Positions 35,262 through 43,458 of a stretch of 64,000 bases of DNA are shown here, piece by piece. The notes below the pieces were generated by a model that was not told the origin of the DNA, made no database searches, and was given only the letters and a program-made list of their open reading frames with translations. Both the position numbers and the translations under genes were made by a program. This stretch comes from Acidobacteriota bacterium (GTDB taxonomy: Bacteria; Acidobacteriota; Vicinamibacteria; Fen-336). The stretch is taken from assembly GCA_011526565.1 (NCBI GenBank), contig WYBL01000151.1:124001-188000 (forward strand), read 5' to 3'. The first letter of the stretch is position 1. Every line of letters begins with the position of its first letter.

Positions 35262-35659
35262 CCGCGCAACAGCGGCCGGTCGTAGAGCGCGGCGGCGCGC
35301 GGGCTGCGCAGGAACGGCAGCAGCGCGCCGCAGGCGGGGAACTCGAACAGGCTGCGGATCACCAGGCCGCGGCCGTAGGTGAACGGAGCGCCGGCGAGCG
35401 CGAAGCCGAGCACGATCGGCCAGGTGACGAGCGCGGCCAGGCAGTAGACGAGGGCCAGCAGCCGGCACAGCGCGATCCGGCGCAGCAGCCCCGCGGCCAG
35501 CAGCAGCCCCATCAGGGCGTGGCCCACGGCCTGCCACAACGGCCAGAAGGCCAGCGGTCGCGGCGCCTCGGCGGCACGCAGCCCCAGTTCGAGCAGGCCG
35601 GAGGCGGCGAAGAAGGCCGCGGGCAGAAGCAGGCCGGGCTCGCGCAGGGGGGAGGTCAC
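35258..35659 (-). CDS. Small integral membrane protein coupled to the histidine kinase
   Basis: This 133-residue protein has about four hydrophobic segments: LLLPAAFFAASGLLELGL, ALMGLLLAAGLL, LLALVYCLAALVTWPIVLGFALAG, and a weaker one before the tail. It ends in a basic cytoplasmic-looking tail (RSPRAAALYDRPLLRG). Its stop overlaps the kinase start by four bases. It may act as membrane anchor or input for the otherwise soluble kinase. Not a recognised family. Confidence 0.65.
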   Translation of the reverse strand: MTSPLREPGLLLPAAFFAASGLLELGLRAAEAPRPLAFWPLWQAVGHALMGLLLAAGLLRRIALCRLLALVYCLAALVTWPIVLGFALAGAPFTYGRGLVIRSLFEFPACGALLPFLRSPRAAALYDRPLLRG

Positions 35660-35693
35660 CGCCGCATTATGGGCCGACGCGGCGCGCGGCGGC

Positions 35694-35699
35694 TACAAT
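35694..35699 (+). promoter_or_regulatory. -10-like element TACAAT before the acetyltransferase gene
   Basis: TACAAT lies 24 bases before GTG 35724. Transcription from it would start near 35706-35710, giving a very short leader. An ATG at 35710 opens a 10-codon out-of-frame reading that ends at 35742, overlapping the acetyltransferase start. No clear -35 box is visible. Confidence 0.35.
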
Positions 35700-35723
35700 C
35701 CGCGCCGCGATGTCAGGGGACAC

Positions 35724-36665
35724 GTGCGCACGCGAGCGCTGAACGCCGTGCCGGCCGCGCGGCTGCGCCCGCTGCTGGACGAAGAGGCGCGGCACTGGCT
35801 GCAGGCGCTGTCGTGGGACTACTCCGAGGTCGGCTCGGCGGTGATCTCGGGCCTGCAGCGGGGCAGCGTGTTCGGGCGCGTCACGGACGACGGCGGCGAC
35901 GCGCTCGCCTACGGCTACGCGATCGTCGACGGCACCCGGGTGGTGATCGGCGGGCTGTTCGCGACCGCGCGGCTGCGCGGCCAGGGCGTCGAGGAGGTGC
36001 TGCTCGACGGGCTGATCGACGACGCTCGGCGCGACCTGGGGACGCTGCGCGTCGAGGCGCAGACGCTGTTCTGCACCGCGGAGGCGGCCGACGCGCGCCT
36101 CGTCCGCGCCGGCTTCGTCAGCCGCCCTCGCCACTACGTCGTGCGCGACCTCGACGCGCCGCTGCCTCCCGCGCCCGAGGCGCGGATGCGGGCGCTGCGG
36201 CGCGACGACCTGCCGGCGGCCTCCGAACTGATCTGGCGCAGCCACGAGGGCTCGCTCGACGCGCGCCTCAACTCCACCTACGCGACGGCGGCGACCACCC
36301 GCGGCTTCGTCGAGAGCATCGTGCTCCGCAACGGCTGCGGCCGCTTCGACCCCGAGGCCTCGCGCGTCGCCGAGACCGGCAGCGGGCGCCTCGCCGGCGT
36401 GCTGCTGGCGTCGCGCCTCAGCGCCGACAACGGCCACGTGTGCCAGGTGTCGGTCGCCCCGGGCCTCGAGCACCGCGGGATCGGGCGCGCGCTGCTGCTG
36501 CGCGCGATGGACGTGTTCCGGCGCGACGGGATGGGGCGCGCGTCGCTCTCGGTGACGGTGGGCAACGAGCGCGCGCGAGAGCTCTATGCGCGGCTCGGCT
36601 ACGTGCCGCGCCGCACCTTCGCCGCCCACGCCTGGGCCCGTCCGCCCGCGCGGGTCGACGCTTGA
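35724..36665 (+). CDS. Tandem GNAT-family N-acetyltransferase
   Basis: GTG 35724 gives 313 residues with two GNAT-like halves. The first (about 10-135) is degenerate (VIGGLFATARLRGQGVEEVLL). The second (about 155-305) has a clear acetyl-CoA site, VSVAPGLEHRGIGRALLLRAMDVFRRDG, followed by LSVTVGNERARELYARLGYVPRR. Such fused GNATs acetylate small molecules or peptides; the substrate is unknown. The stop overlaps the TTG start of the TPR gene (TTGA), so the two are coupled. Confidence 0.78.
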   Translation: MRTRALNAVPAARLRPLLDEEARHWLQALSWDYSEVGSAVISGLQRGSVFGRVTDDGGDALAYGYAIVDGTRVVIGGLFATARLRGQGVEEVLLDGLIDDARRDLGTLRVEAQTLFCTAEAADARLVRAGFVSRPRHYVVRDLDAPLPPAPEARMRALRRDDLPAASELIWRSHEGSLDARLNSTYATAATTRGFVESIVLRNGCGRFDPEASRVAETGSGRLAGVLLASRLSADNGHVCQVSVAPGLEHRGIGRALLLRAMDVFRRDGMGRASLSVTVGNERARELYARLGYVPRRTFAAHAWARPPARVDA

Positions 36666-38233
36666 AGCGCGCGGCCGCCACCATCCTCGCCTTCGCCCTG
36701 GCGTCGCCCGCCGCGGCGCAGGCCCCGCGCGGGCCGGAGTCCGGACCGGTCCTCGTGATGCCGCCCGAGGGCCCGGCTGATCCCGCGCGAGCGTTCCTCG
36801 CCGAGGCGATCGCCCAGCGGCTGCCGCGGGCGCTGGCGGCGCTGGGCGCCGACGCGATCACCCGCGCCGACCGCCTGCGCGCGCAGGCGGCGCTCGAGAT
36901 CGCGGCGCCGCGGGTGTCGCAGGCGACCGCGATCCGCATCGCCGAGGTGCTGGGCGCCGCGCGCGTGGTGGTCGGCCGCCACTCGGGCGAAGGCGAAGAG
37001 CTCACGCTCGCGCTGCGCCTGCTCGACGTGCGGCGCGGCACGCTCTCCGCGCCGTTCACGGTGAGCGGGCCGCTGGACCGCGCCGCGCTGCTGGTCGACG
37101 AGCTGGCCTGGGACCTGGCGCTGGCGGGGCCGACGCCGCCCGCGACGACCCGCGCGGCGTTCCTCGAGGCGCGTCGCGCGCCCGCGCCGCTCGCCTTCCG
37201 CCGGCTGGGCGAGGCCCTCGCGAGCGCCGACGGCGGAGAGCGCCGCCGCCTGCTGCGGCAGGCGCTCGACGCCGACCCGAACTACGACGAAGCCCGCGTC
37301 GTGCTCGGCCGCCAGCTCGCCGAGGTCGGCGAGATGGCCGGGGCCCAGGACGTGCTGTCGCGCGTCGCGCCGACTTCGCCGCTCCTCCGGGAGGCGCGGC
37401 TCTTGTCGACGGTCGCGCTGATCGGCCTCGGCCGCTTCCAGGAGGCTGCGACCGTGGCGGGGCGGCTGATCGCCGGGAGCCCGACCGCCGCGGCCCTCAA
37501 CAACCACGCGGTCGCGATGCTGCGCGGACGCGGAGCCTCGAAGGCGAGCGACGAGCTGCGCCGCGCGGTCGACCTGGCCCCGGGCGCGCCCGAGCCGGTC
37601 GCCAACCTGGCCCTCGCGCTGCTGCACGAGGGCGACGCTGCGGCGGCGGCGTTCTGGGCGCGCGGCGCAGTCGCGGCCGACGCCTCCGACCTCGGCGCGC
37701 GGGTCGTGCTGACCTGGGCGCTGACCGCCGCCGGCCAGCGCGAGGCGGCCGAGGCCGAGTGGCGCGCGGTGCTGGAGGCCGCTCCCTCCTGGGCGCACCT
37801 GCGGGAGCGCGACCTGTCGCGGCGCTTCGAGCGGCTGATGCTCTCCGAGCGGGTGATCGCGATCGACGCCGAGGGCCGCAGCGACGCCGAGATGGCGGCG
37901 GGCCTGCTGGCGCGCGCCGACAAGCTCTCGGCCCAGGGCGACCTCGACGGCGCCCAGCGCGCGCTGACCCGCGCGGCCTACCTCGACCCGTACGGCCCGC
38001 GCGTCCACCACATGCTGGGGCGCCTGCACCGCAAGCGCGGCGCGCGGCCGGAGGCGAAGAACGCGCTGCGGATGTCGCTGTGGTGCCGCGAGGACCCGGC
38101 GGTGCGTGCCGAGCTGGCCTCGCTGCTGCTGGAGATGGGCGAGGTCGACGAGGCCCACCGCGAGGCGCGGCTGGTGCTGGAGGCGGAACCCGGCAACGCG
38201 CTCGCCGCGGCCGTGCTCGGTCGCAAGCGCTGA
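36662..38233 (+). CDS. Secreted or periplasmic TPR-repeat protein
   Basis: The TTG at 36662 overlaps the previous stop. The 523-residue product has a signal peptide (KRAAATILAFALASPAAAQA). Residues about 30-150 have a TolB/FlgO-like appearance (FLAEAIAQRLPRALAALGADAITRADRLRAQ, then AARVVVGRHSGEGEELTLALRLLDVRRG). A long array of TPR-like helical pairs follows (LRRAVDLAPGAPEPVANLALALLHEGD; QRALTRAAYLDPYGPRVHHMLGRLHRKRG). It probably scaffolds envelope complexes. Function is not further assignable. Confidence 0.75.
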   Translation: MKRAAATILAFALASPAAAQAPRGPESGPVLVMPPEGPADPARAFLAEAIAQRLPRALAALGADAITRADRLRAQAALEIAAPRVSQATAIRIAEVLGAARVVVGRHSGEGEELTLALRLLDVRRGTLSAPFTVSGPLDRAALLVDELAWDLALAGPTPPATTRAAFLEARRAPAPLAFRRLGEALASADGGERRRLLRQALDADPNYDEARVVLGRQLAEVGEMAGAQDVLSRVAPTSPLLREARLLSTVALIGLGRFQEAATVAGRLIAGSPTAAALNNHAVAMLRGRGASKASDELRRAVDLAPGAPEPVANLALALLHEGDAAAAAFWARGAVAADASDLGARVVLTWALTAAGQREAAEAEWRAVLEAAPSWAHLRERDLSRRFERLMLSERVIAIDAEGRSDAEMAAGLLARADKLSAQGDLDGAQRALTRAAYLDPYGPRVHHMLGRLHRKRGARPEAKNALRMSLWCREDPAVRAELASLLLEMGEVDEAHREARLVLEAEPGNALAAAVLGRKR

Positions 38234-38242
38234 TCGCATCCC

Positions 38243-38248
38243 TATAAT
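38243..38248 (+). promoter_or_regulatory. -10 element TATAAT just before an ATG (possible leaderless mRNA)
   Basis: A perfect TATAAT ends 6 bases before ATG 38255, so initiation by the usual spacing would fall on or next to the start codon. No SD is visible there, which fits leaderless translation. Confidence 0.45.
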
Positions 38249-38254
38249 CGAAAG

Positions 38255-38851
38255 ATGGGAAGCGGAAGCTTCGTGCTCGCGCTGTTGCTGCTGCAGGCCC
38301 CCGGTGCGCGCCCCGCGCCGCCGCCGGGGACGTCGTGGACCGAGGCCGACTCGCTGGCCGCCCGCTTCGGCGACCTCGAGGCGCGCTGGAAGAAGGGGGA
38401 GCGCCCGAAGAAGGGCGCGCGGCCGGTCGGCGTCGGCCAGTCCGAGCTCAACTCCTGGATCAACCTGACGATGGCGCCGAAGCTGCCGCCGGGCCTGACC
38501 GGCGTGAGCTTCACGCTGGGCCGCGACCGCATCGAGGGCCGCGGCACCGTCGACCTGCGACAGGTCGGCCTGCAGCTCGACGGCAACCTCGACGCGCTCG
38601 CGTTCTTCGGCGCGGTGCCGCTGGAGATCGCCGGCACGTTGCGCAGCGCGGACGGCTTCGGCACGTTCGTGCTGGAGTCGGTGCGGCTGGGCTCGTTCCC
38701 GGTGCCGCCGTCGGTGGTCGCCGACCTGGTGCGGCGCAACACGAAGGGCAAGGACTACCCCGAGGGCTTCGACCTGATGGCCCCGTTCCGCCTGCCGTAC
38801 TCGGTCTCCCGCGTGCGGCTCGAGCCCGGCCGCGCCGTGCTCGAGTTCTGA
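38255..38851 (+). CDS. Exported protein of unknown function upstream of recG
   Basis: This 198-residue protein has a short signal-like N-terminus (SFVLALLLLQAPGARP). The body has alternating strands typical of lipid-binding beta-sandwich proteins: GVGQSELNSWINLTM, VSFTLGRDRIEGRGTVDLRQVGLQL, FGTFVLESVRLGSFPVPPSVVADLV. The last segment resembles LmeA/DUF2993-like proteins, but the match is weak. The stop overlaps the presumed CTG start of recG. Confidence 0.6.
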   Translation: MGSGSFVLALLLLQAPGARPAPPPGTSWTEADSLAARFGDLEARWKKGERPKKGARPVGVGQSELNSWINLTMAPKLPPGLTGVSFTLGRDRIEGRGTVDLRQVGLQLDGNLDALAFFGAVPLEIAGTLRSADGFGTFVLESVRLGSFPVPPSVVADLVRRNTKGKDYPEGFDLMAPFRLPYSVSRVRLEPGRAVLEF

Positions 38852-40944
38852 ACCCGCTCGAGACCCCGGTCCAGTTCGTCCGCGGCGTCGGGCCGCAGCG
38901 CGGCGAGGCGCTCGCGAAGCAGGGCGTGCGCACGGCGCTCGACCTGCTGCTGCACGCGCCGCTGCGGTACGAGGACCGCCGCGCGTTCGCGAAGGTGGGC
39001 GAACTGCGGCCCGGGATGAAAGTCGCTGTCGCCGGCACCGTCGCGGTCGCCGGCGTGCGTCGCGCGCGCCGCGTCTCCATCTACGAGATCCGGCTCGGCG
39101 ACGGCAGCGGCTACCTGAAGGCGATCTGGTTCAACCAGCCCTACCTGAAGGACGCGCTGCCGAAAGGCGCGCGGGTGGTGCTGTTCGGCGAGGTGGAGCC
39201 CGACCAGTTCGGCGGCCGCGGCGTGGTGATGACCTCGCCGCAGTACGAGAAGGTCGAGGAGGGTGACGCCGGCATCCACACCGGCCGCATCGTCGCCGTG
39301 CACGAGCGGCTGGGCGCGCTGACCGCCAAGCCGCTGCGGCGGATCCTGACCGGGCTCGCCGAGTCGCTGCCGGACGACCTGCCCGACCCGCTGCCGCCCG
39401 CGGTGCGCGAGGCGCTGGGCGTGATCCCGCTCGCGCCCGCGCTGCGCGGGCTGCACGACCCGCCGCCCGACGCCGACCTCGCGCAGCTCAACGCCTCGCG
39501 CTCGCCGGCCCACGTGCGGCTGATCCTCGAGGAGCTGTTCCTGTTCCAGGCCGGGCTCGCGCTGCAGCGGGAGAAGCGGCGCGCAGGGCCCAAGGTCGCG
39601 CGCTACGAGATCGGCGACGCGCAGCGGGAGGCGGTCAAGCGGGTGCTGCCGTTCCGCCTGACCGAGGCCCAGAAGCGGGTGCTGCGCGAGATCGTCGACG
39701 ACCTGCGCTCGCCGCACCCGATGCACCGGCTGGTGCAGGGCGACGTCGGCTCGGGCAAGACCGTCGTGGCGCTGCTGGCGATGGTCGTGGCGGCCGAGTG
39801 CGGGTTGCAGGCGGCGTTCATGGCGCCGACCGAGATCCTGGCCGAGCAGCACTTCCTGACGTTCAAGCGGGTGCTGGCGAAGGCGCCCTACGGCGTCGAG
39901 CTGCTGACGGCCAGCGTCAAGGGCAAGGCGCGCAAGGAGGTGCTGGAGCGGCTCCGCACGGGAGCGAGCGCCTTCGCGGTCGGCACCCACGCCCTGATCC
40001 AGGAGGACGTCGCGTTCCACCGCCTGGGGCTGGCGGTCGTCGACGAGCAGCACCGCTTCGGCGTGCTGCAGCGCGAGGAGCTGCGGCGCAAGGGGCGCGA
40101 CGTCGACCTGCTGGTGATGACGGCGACGCCGATCCCGCGCACGCTGGCGCTGACCGCGTACGGCGACCTCGACGTCTCGGTGATCGACGAGCGGCCGCCG
40201 GGGCGGACCCCGATCCGCACCCAGTGGAAGCCGGCGAGCGAGCGCCGCGCGGTCCTCGAACAAGTGAAGGCCGAGCTGCGCCAGGGCCGCCAGGCCTACG
40301 TCGTCTATCCGCTGGTCGAGGAGTCGGAGAAGCTCGAGGACGTCAAGGCGGCGACCGCGATGGCCGAGCAGTGGCGCGCGGCGCTGCCCGGGGTGCGGGT
40401 CGAGCTGCTGCACGGGCGGATGAAGGGGCCGGAGAAGGAGGCCGTGATGGCGGCCTTCGCCTCGGGCCAGGCGCCGGTGCTGGTGGCGACCACGGTGATC
40501 GAGGTCGGCGTCGACGTGCCGAACGCGACGCTGATGGTGATCGAGCACGCCGAGCGCTTCGGCCTGGCCCAGCTCCACCAGCTCCGCGGCCGCGTCGGGC
40601 GCGGCAGCGGAGCGTCGACCTGCGTGCTGCTCTCTCACGGCGCGACCTCCGAGGAGGCGCGGGCGCGGCTGCAGGTGCTGGTCGACACCGACGACGGCTT
40701 CAAGATCGCCGAGCGCGACCTCGAGCTGCGCGGCCCGGGCGACTTCTTCGGCACCCGGCAGTCGGGGCTGCCGCGCTTCCGCGTCGCCGAACTGCTGCGC
40801 GACCGCGCACTGCTGGAGCAGGCGCGGCGCGAGGCGTTCGCGCTGTGCGCGCGGCACCGCGGCGGCACGCTGCCGCAGCCGCTGCCGCACTACCTCGAGG
40901 GCGGCGCCTGGGAAGCCCGCTTCGGCCTGGCCCGGATCGGCTGA
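38848..40944 (+). CDS. recG: ATP-dependent DNA helicase RecG
   Basis: A 698-residue superfamily 2 helicase that remodels stalled replication forks and Holliday junctions. The N-terminal wedge (VQFVRGVGPQRGEALAKQGVRTALDLLLHAPLRYEDRRAF) is complete. The helicase motifs are GDVGSGKT, DEQHRFGVLQ, TATPIPRTLALTAYGDLDVS and HQLRGRVGRG. No ATG, GTG or TTG gives a full N-terminus. The CTG at 38848, which overlaps the upstream stop (CTGA), places LNPLETPVQ at the front as in other RecG proteins, so initiation is probably by coupling at CTG. Confidence 0.95.
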   Translation: MNPLETPVQFVRGVGPQRGEALAKQGVRTALDLLLHAPLRYEDRRAFAKVGELRPGMKVAVAGTVAVAGVRRARRVSIYEIRLGDGSGYLKAIWFNQPYLKDALPKGARVVLFGEVEPDQFGGRGVVMTSPQYEKVEEGDAGIHTGRIVAVHERLGALTAKPLRRILTGLAESLPDDLPDPLPPAVREALGVIPLAPALRGLHDPPPDADLAQLNASRSPAHVRLILEELFLFQAGLALQREKRRAGPKVARYEIGDAQREAVKRVLPFRLTEAQKRVLREIVDDLRSPHPMHRLVQGDVGSGKTVVALLAMVVAAECGLQAAFMAPTEILAEQHFLTFKRVLAKAPYGVELLTASVKGKARKEVLERLRTGASAFAVGTHALIQEDVAFHRLGLAVVDEQHRFGVLQREELRRKGRDVDLLVMTATPIPRTLALTAYGDLDVSVIDERPPGRTPIRTQWKPASERRAVLEQVKAELRQGRQAYVVYPLVEESEKLEDVKAATAMAEQWRAALPGVRVELLHGRMKGPEKEAVMAAFASGQAPVLVATTVIEVGVDVPNATLMVIEHAERFGLAQLHQLRGRVGRGSGASTCVLLSHGATSEEARARLQVLVDTDDGFKIAERDLELRGPGDFFGTRQSGLPRFRVAELLRDRALLEQARREAFALCARHRGGTLPQPLPHYLEGGAWEARFGLARIG

Positions 40945-40971
40945 GCCGGGCCAGGCGCGACGCTCGCCGGG

Positions 40972-41175
40972 CTACTCGTCGAGCACGAAGGTCACCAGCA
41001 CGTTGACCTGGTACTCGGTGATCTTGCCCTTGCTGACGCGGACCGTCTGTTCCTTGACCCAGGCGCTGCGGATGTTGCGCAGGCTCTTGCTGGCGCGCTT
41101 GATCGCGGTCTGCAGCGCGTCCTCGAAGCTCTTCGGCGACGTGGCGCTGATCTCGGACACCTTGGCGACGGACAT
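40972..41175 (-). CDS. Dodecin family flavin-binding protein
   Basis: This 67-residue protein has the dodecin signature: AKVSEISATSPKSFEDALQTAIKRASKSLRNI, then W39 (SAWVKEQ) and ITEYQVNVLVTFVLDE. Dodecins assemble into 12-mers that store or quench flavins between paired tryptophans. A strong AGGAGG precedes the ATG. It lies 16 bases after the small unknown gene on the same strand, so the two probably share an mRNA. Confidence 0.92.
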   Translation of the reverse strand: MSVAKVSEISATSPKSFEDALQTAIKRASKSLRNIRSAWVKEQTVRVSKGKITEYQVNVLVTFVLDE

Positions 41176-41191
41176 GGGCTCCTCCTTCTGA

Positions 41192-41656
41192 TCAGTGGAC
41201 TTCGGTCGGACGGGCTTCTTCCCAGACCTTCTCGCGCACGCCCTGTTCCGCGAGGAATCGCTCGGCGCGGGTGAGCGTCTCGTGCAGGTCGGCCGGGTCG
41301 GGCACGCCGCCGCGGTCGGCGACGATGCGGGCGGTGGCCTCCACCTCGGGCGCGTGGTGGGTCTCCGGGCGCAGGTGGCCCGTGAAGTCGAAGGCGTCGA
41401 TGTCGACCCGCAGCGGAAGGGCGTGGTCGCGCAGCGCCTCCACGAGCAGCCGCACGCAGCGCGCGTGGGCCTCCTGCACGACCTCCTTCAGCTCGCGTCC
41501 CGGCACGTCGACGTCGAAGCGGGCGTAGAGCTTGAGGCACGCGCCGTGCGACTCGAGGCCGTGGGCCTTCACCATCTCGCGCAGCGGCAACTGCTCCCAG
41601 CACACGCGGTGTTGTTCGATCCAGGCGCGGTCGGGCAGCGGCAGGTCGCGCAGCAT
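41192..41656 (-). CDS. Hypothetical protein upstream of the dodecin gene
   Basis: ATG 41656 is preferred; an upstream start at 41689 would crowd the divergent rsmD promoter. It encodes 154 residues, His- and Arg-rich and cytoplasmic, with an aromatic N-terminus (WIEQHRVCWEQLPLREMV) and a central RVDIDAFDFTGHLRPETHHAPEVEA stretch. I do not recognise the family. It is divergent from rsmD and in a probable operon with dodecin. Confidence 0.55.
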   Translation of the reverse strand: MLRDLPLPDRAWIEQHRVCWEQLPLREMVKAHGLESHGACLKLYARFDVDVPGRELKEVVQEAHARCVRLLVEALRDHALPLRVDIDAFDFTGHLRPETHHAPEVEATARIVADRGGVPDPADLHETLTRAERFLAEQGVREKVWEEARPTEVH

Positions 41657-41706
41657 CGAAGCCAGTGTACCGCCGCGCGCTCGCGGCATGCGAGGATCGG
41701 CGCACG

Positions 41707-42285
41707 ATGACGCGCATCCTCGCGGGCGGCAACAAGGGGCGGCGGCTCGCCGCGCCGTCGGGGCTCGCCACCCGGCCGACCGGCGCGCGGGTGCGGCAGA
41801 CGCTGTTCGACATCCTCTCGCCCGTGCTGCCGGGCTGCCGCTTCCTCGACGCCTTCGCCGGCAGCGGCGCGGTCGGCCTGGAAGCGCTCTCGCGCGGGGC
41901 GGCGCGGGTGGTGCTCGTCGACAACGCGGCCGCGGCGATCGCCGCGATCCGCGAGAACCTCGCCGCGCTGAAGGACGCGCCGGGCGAGGTCAAGGTCCAC
42001 CGCCAGGACGCGCGGCTGGCGCTCGCGGCCTACGGCGACCAGGGCGTGCGCTTCGACGTGGTCTTCGTCGACCCGCCGTACGACAGCCCCATCTACGAGG
42101 AGGTGCTCGAGCAGGTCGGCACCATGGGCCTGCTGGAGGCGGACGGCGTGGTGATCGCGGAGCACTTTCACAAGCGCGCCTTGCCGGAGACAATCGGGGG
42201 CCTGGAGCGGCGCCGGGTCGTGAAGATCGGCGACCACTGCCTGAGCTTCTACCGCGCGGCGGCGCGCAGAAACGAGGCTGAATGA
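41707..42285 (+). CDS. rsmD: 16S rRNA (guanine966-N2)-methyltransferase RsmD
   Basis: This 192-residue protein has the RsmD pattern: ILAGGNKGRRLAAP, RPTGARVRQTLFDIL, SAM motif FLDAFAGSGAVGLEALSRGA, and the catalytic DPPYDSP. It methylates G966 of 16S rRNA during 30S assembly. It is the first gene of an rsmD-coaD operon, an arrangement seen in many bacteria. The stop overlaps the coaD start (ATGA). Confidence 0.93.
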   Translation: MTRILAGGNKGRRLAAPSGLATRPTGARVRQTLFDILSPVLPGCRFLDAFAGSGAVGLEALSRGAARVVLVDNAAAAIAAIRENLAALKDAPGEVKVHRQDARLALAAYGDQGVRFDVVFVDPPYDSPIYEEVLEQVGTMGLLEADGVVIAEHFHKRALPETIGGLERRRVVKIGDHCLSFYRAAARRNEAE

Positions 42286-42788
42286 CCGAGAGCGAGCGCA
42301 GCGCCTCCCTGGCCGTGTTCCCGGGCTCGTTCGACCCGATCACGAACGGCCACGCCGACATCATCCGCCGCGGGCTGTCGGTGTTCGACCGGGTGACGGT
42401 GGCGATCCTGGTCAACCAGGAGAAGAAGCCGCTGTTCAGCGTCGAGGAGCGGGTGCGCATCGTGCGCGAGGTGTGGGAGGGCGAGCCGCGGGTCCAGGTC
42501 GACACCTTCAGCGGCCTGCTGGTCGACTACGCGACGCGGGTCGGGGCCTCCGTGATCGTGCGCGGGCTGCGCGCGATCTCCGACTTCGAGTACGAGTTCC
42601 AGATGGCGTTGATGAACCGCCGGCTGAAGCCGCGGGTCGAGACGGTGTTCATGATGCCGGCCGAGAAGTACTCGTACCTGTCCTCGCGACTGGTCAAGGA
42701 GGTGTTCGAGCTCGGCGGCGACATCCAAGGGCTGGTGCCCGACGTCGTGATCCGCCACCTGCGCGACAAGCGCGACGCGGCGCGGTGA
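42282..42788 (+). CDS. coaD: Phosphopantetheine adenylyltransferase
   Basis: This 168-residue protein has the nucleotidyl-transferase motif FPGSFDPITNGHADII. It also has the conserved FSGLLVDYA, VIVRGLRAISDFEYEFQMALMNR and YSYLSSRLVKEVFELGGDI segments. It catalyses the penultimate step of coenzyme A synthesis (4'-phosphopantetheine + ATP to dephospho-CoA). Full length for the family; overlaps rsmD upstream and the next GTG downstream. Confidence 0.95.
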   Translation: MTESERSASLAVFPGSFDPITNGHADIIRRGLSVFDRVTVAILVNQEKKPLFSVEERVRIVREVWEGEPRVQVDTFSGLLVDYATRVGASVIVRGLRAISDFEYEFQMALMNRRLKPRVETVFMMPAEKYSYLSSRLVKEVFELGGDIQGLVPDVVIRHLRDKRDAAR

Positions 42789-43177
42789 AGTTCACCCTCG
42801 CCGCCGGCTCGCCGGTCGTCGTCTACCTCCACGAGCCGCGCGAGAAGATGTGGGGGCTGCTCGTGCAACTGAACGCGGCGGGCGTCGTGCTGCGCGGCTT
42901 CGACCTGCGCATGTACGAGGACTGGCTGCGCCAGGAGCGGCGCCGCGAGGAGGCGCTGATCGGGCCGATGACGCTGTTCTTCCCGGCCAGCCGCCTGGAG
43001 CGGCTGGAGCGGGACGAGACCGTCGGCCCGGTGACCGGCTACTCGGACCGCTTCTTCGCGGAGACCGGCCGCTCGGTGCGGCAGGCCATGGGCTGGCCGC
43101 CGGCCCCGGCCCCGCGCCAGCGCGCGCCGAAGCCGCGGCGCTCGCGCGCCCAGCCGGCGTCGAAGAAGCGCGAGTAG
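42785..43177 (+). CDS. Hypothetical protein coupled to coaD
   Basis: GTG 42785 overlaps the coaD stop (GTGA), giving 130 residues. Residues 1-80 form a compact alpha-beta-like region (VVYLHEPREKMWGLLVQLNAAGVVLRGFDLRMYEDWLRQE, then MTLFFPASRLERLERDE). The C-terminal 35 residues are Pro/Lys/Arg-rich and probably disordered. Cytoplasmic. Third gene of the rsmD-coaD operon; I do not know its role. Its 3' end overlaps a convergent gene. Confidence 0.65.
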   Translation: MKFTLAAGSPVVVYLHEPREKMWGLLVQLNAAGVVLRGFDLRMYEDWLRQERRREEALIGPMTLFFPASRLERLERDETVGPVTGYSDRFFAETGRSVRQAMGWPPAPAPRQRAPKPRRSRAQPASKKRE

Positions 43178-43458
43178 CCGCCCGGGGCGACGCCGCCGCT
43201 CTTGTAGAGCGCGGCCAGGCGCCAGGCCGCCTCGTCGCCCTCGCGCACGGGGAGGGCGACGCCCGGCGACTCGCCGGCGCGGTAGAAGCGGGACAGCTCG
43301 TACGGCGAGTGGAGGGCGACGATCTCGGGGCAGTCGGCGTCCCGCGAGTCTTCCTGGACGTCGGTCTCCGCCTCGGGCGGCGGGGCAGGCGCCTTGTCCT
43401 GAGCCGAAGCGACGGCCCCGAACCAGACCAGGGCGATGACAGCGAACGCGTGTCGCAT
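43039..43458 (-). CDS. Small exported hypothetical protein
   Basis: Starting at ATG 43458, 139 residues with a good signal peptide (MRHAFAVIALVWFGAVASAQ) followed by a Pro/Glu linker. A mature part follows (CPEIVALHSPYELSRFYRAGESPG, then EAAWRLAALYKSGGVAPGGYSRFF). The last ~45 residues are antisense to the end of the coaD-coupled gene, Gly/Arg-rich and unlikely to be under selection in both frames. The N-terminal two-thirds look real; the stop may have drifted. Confidence 0.5.
   Translation of the reverse strand: MRHAFAVIALVWFGAVASAQDKAPAPPPEAETDVQEDSRDADCPEIVALHSPYELSRFYRAGESPGVALPVREGDEAAWRLAALYKSGGVAPGGYSRFFDAGWARERRGFGARWRGAGAGGQPMACRTERPVSAKKRSE

Noticed and set aside
32622..35285. 887-residue plus-strand frame opposite the histidine kinase
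   Set aside because: Shadow; kinase HisKA and HATPase motifs are on the minus strand.
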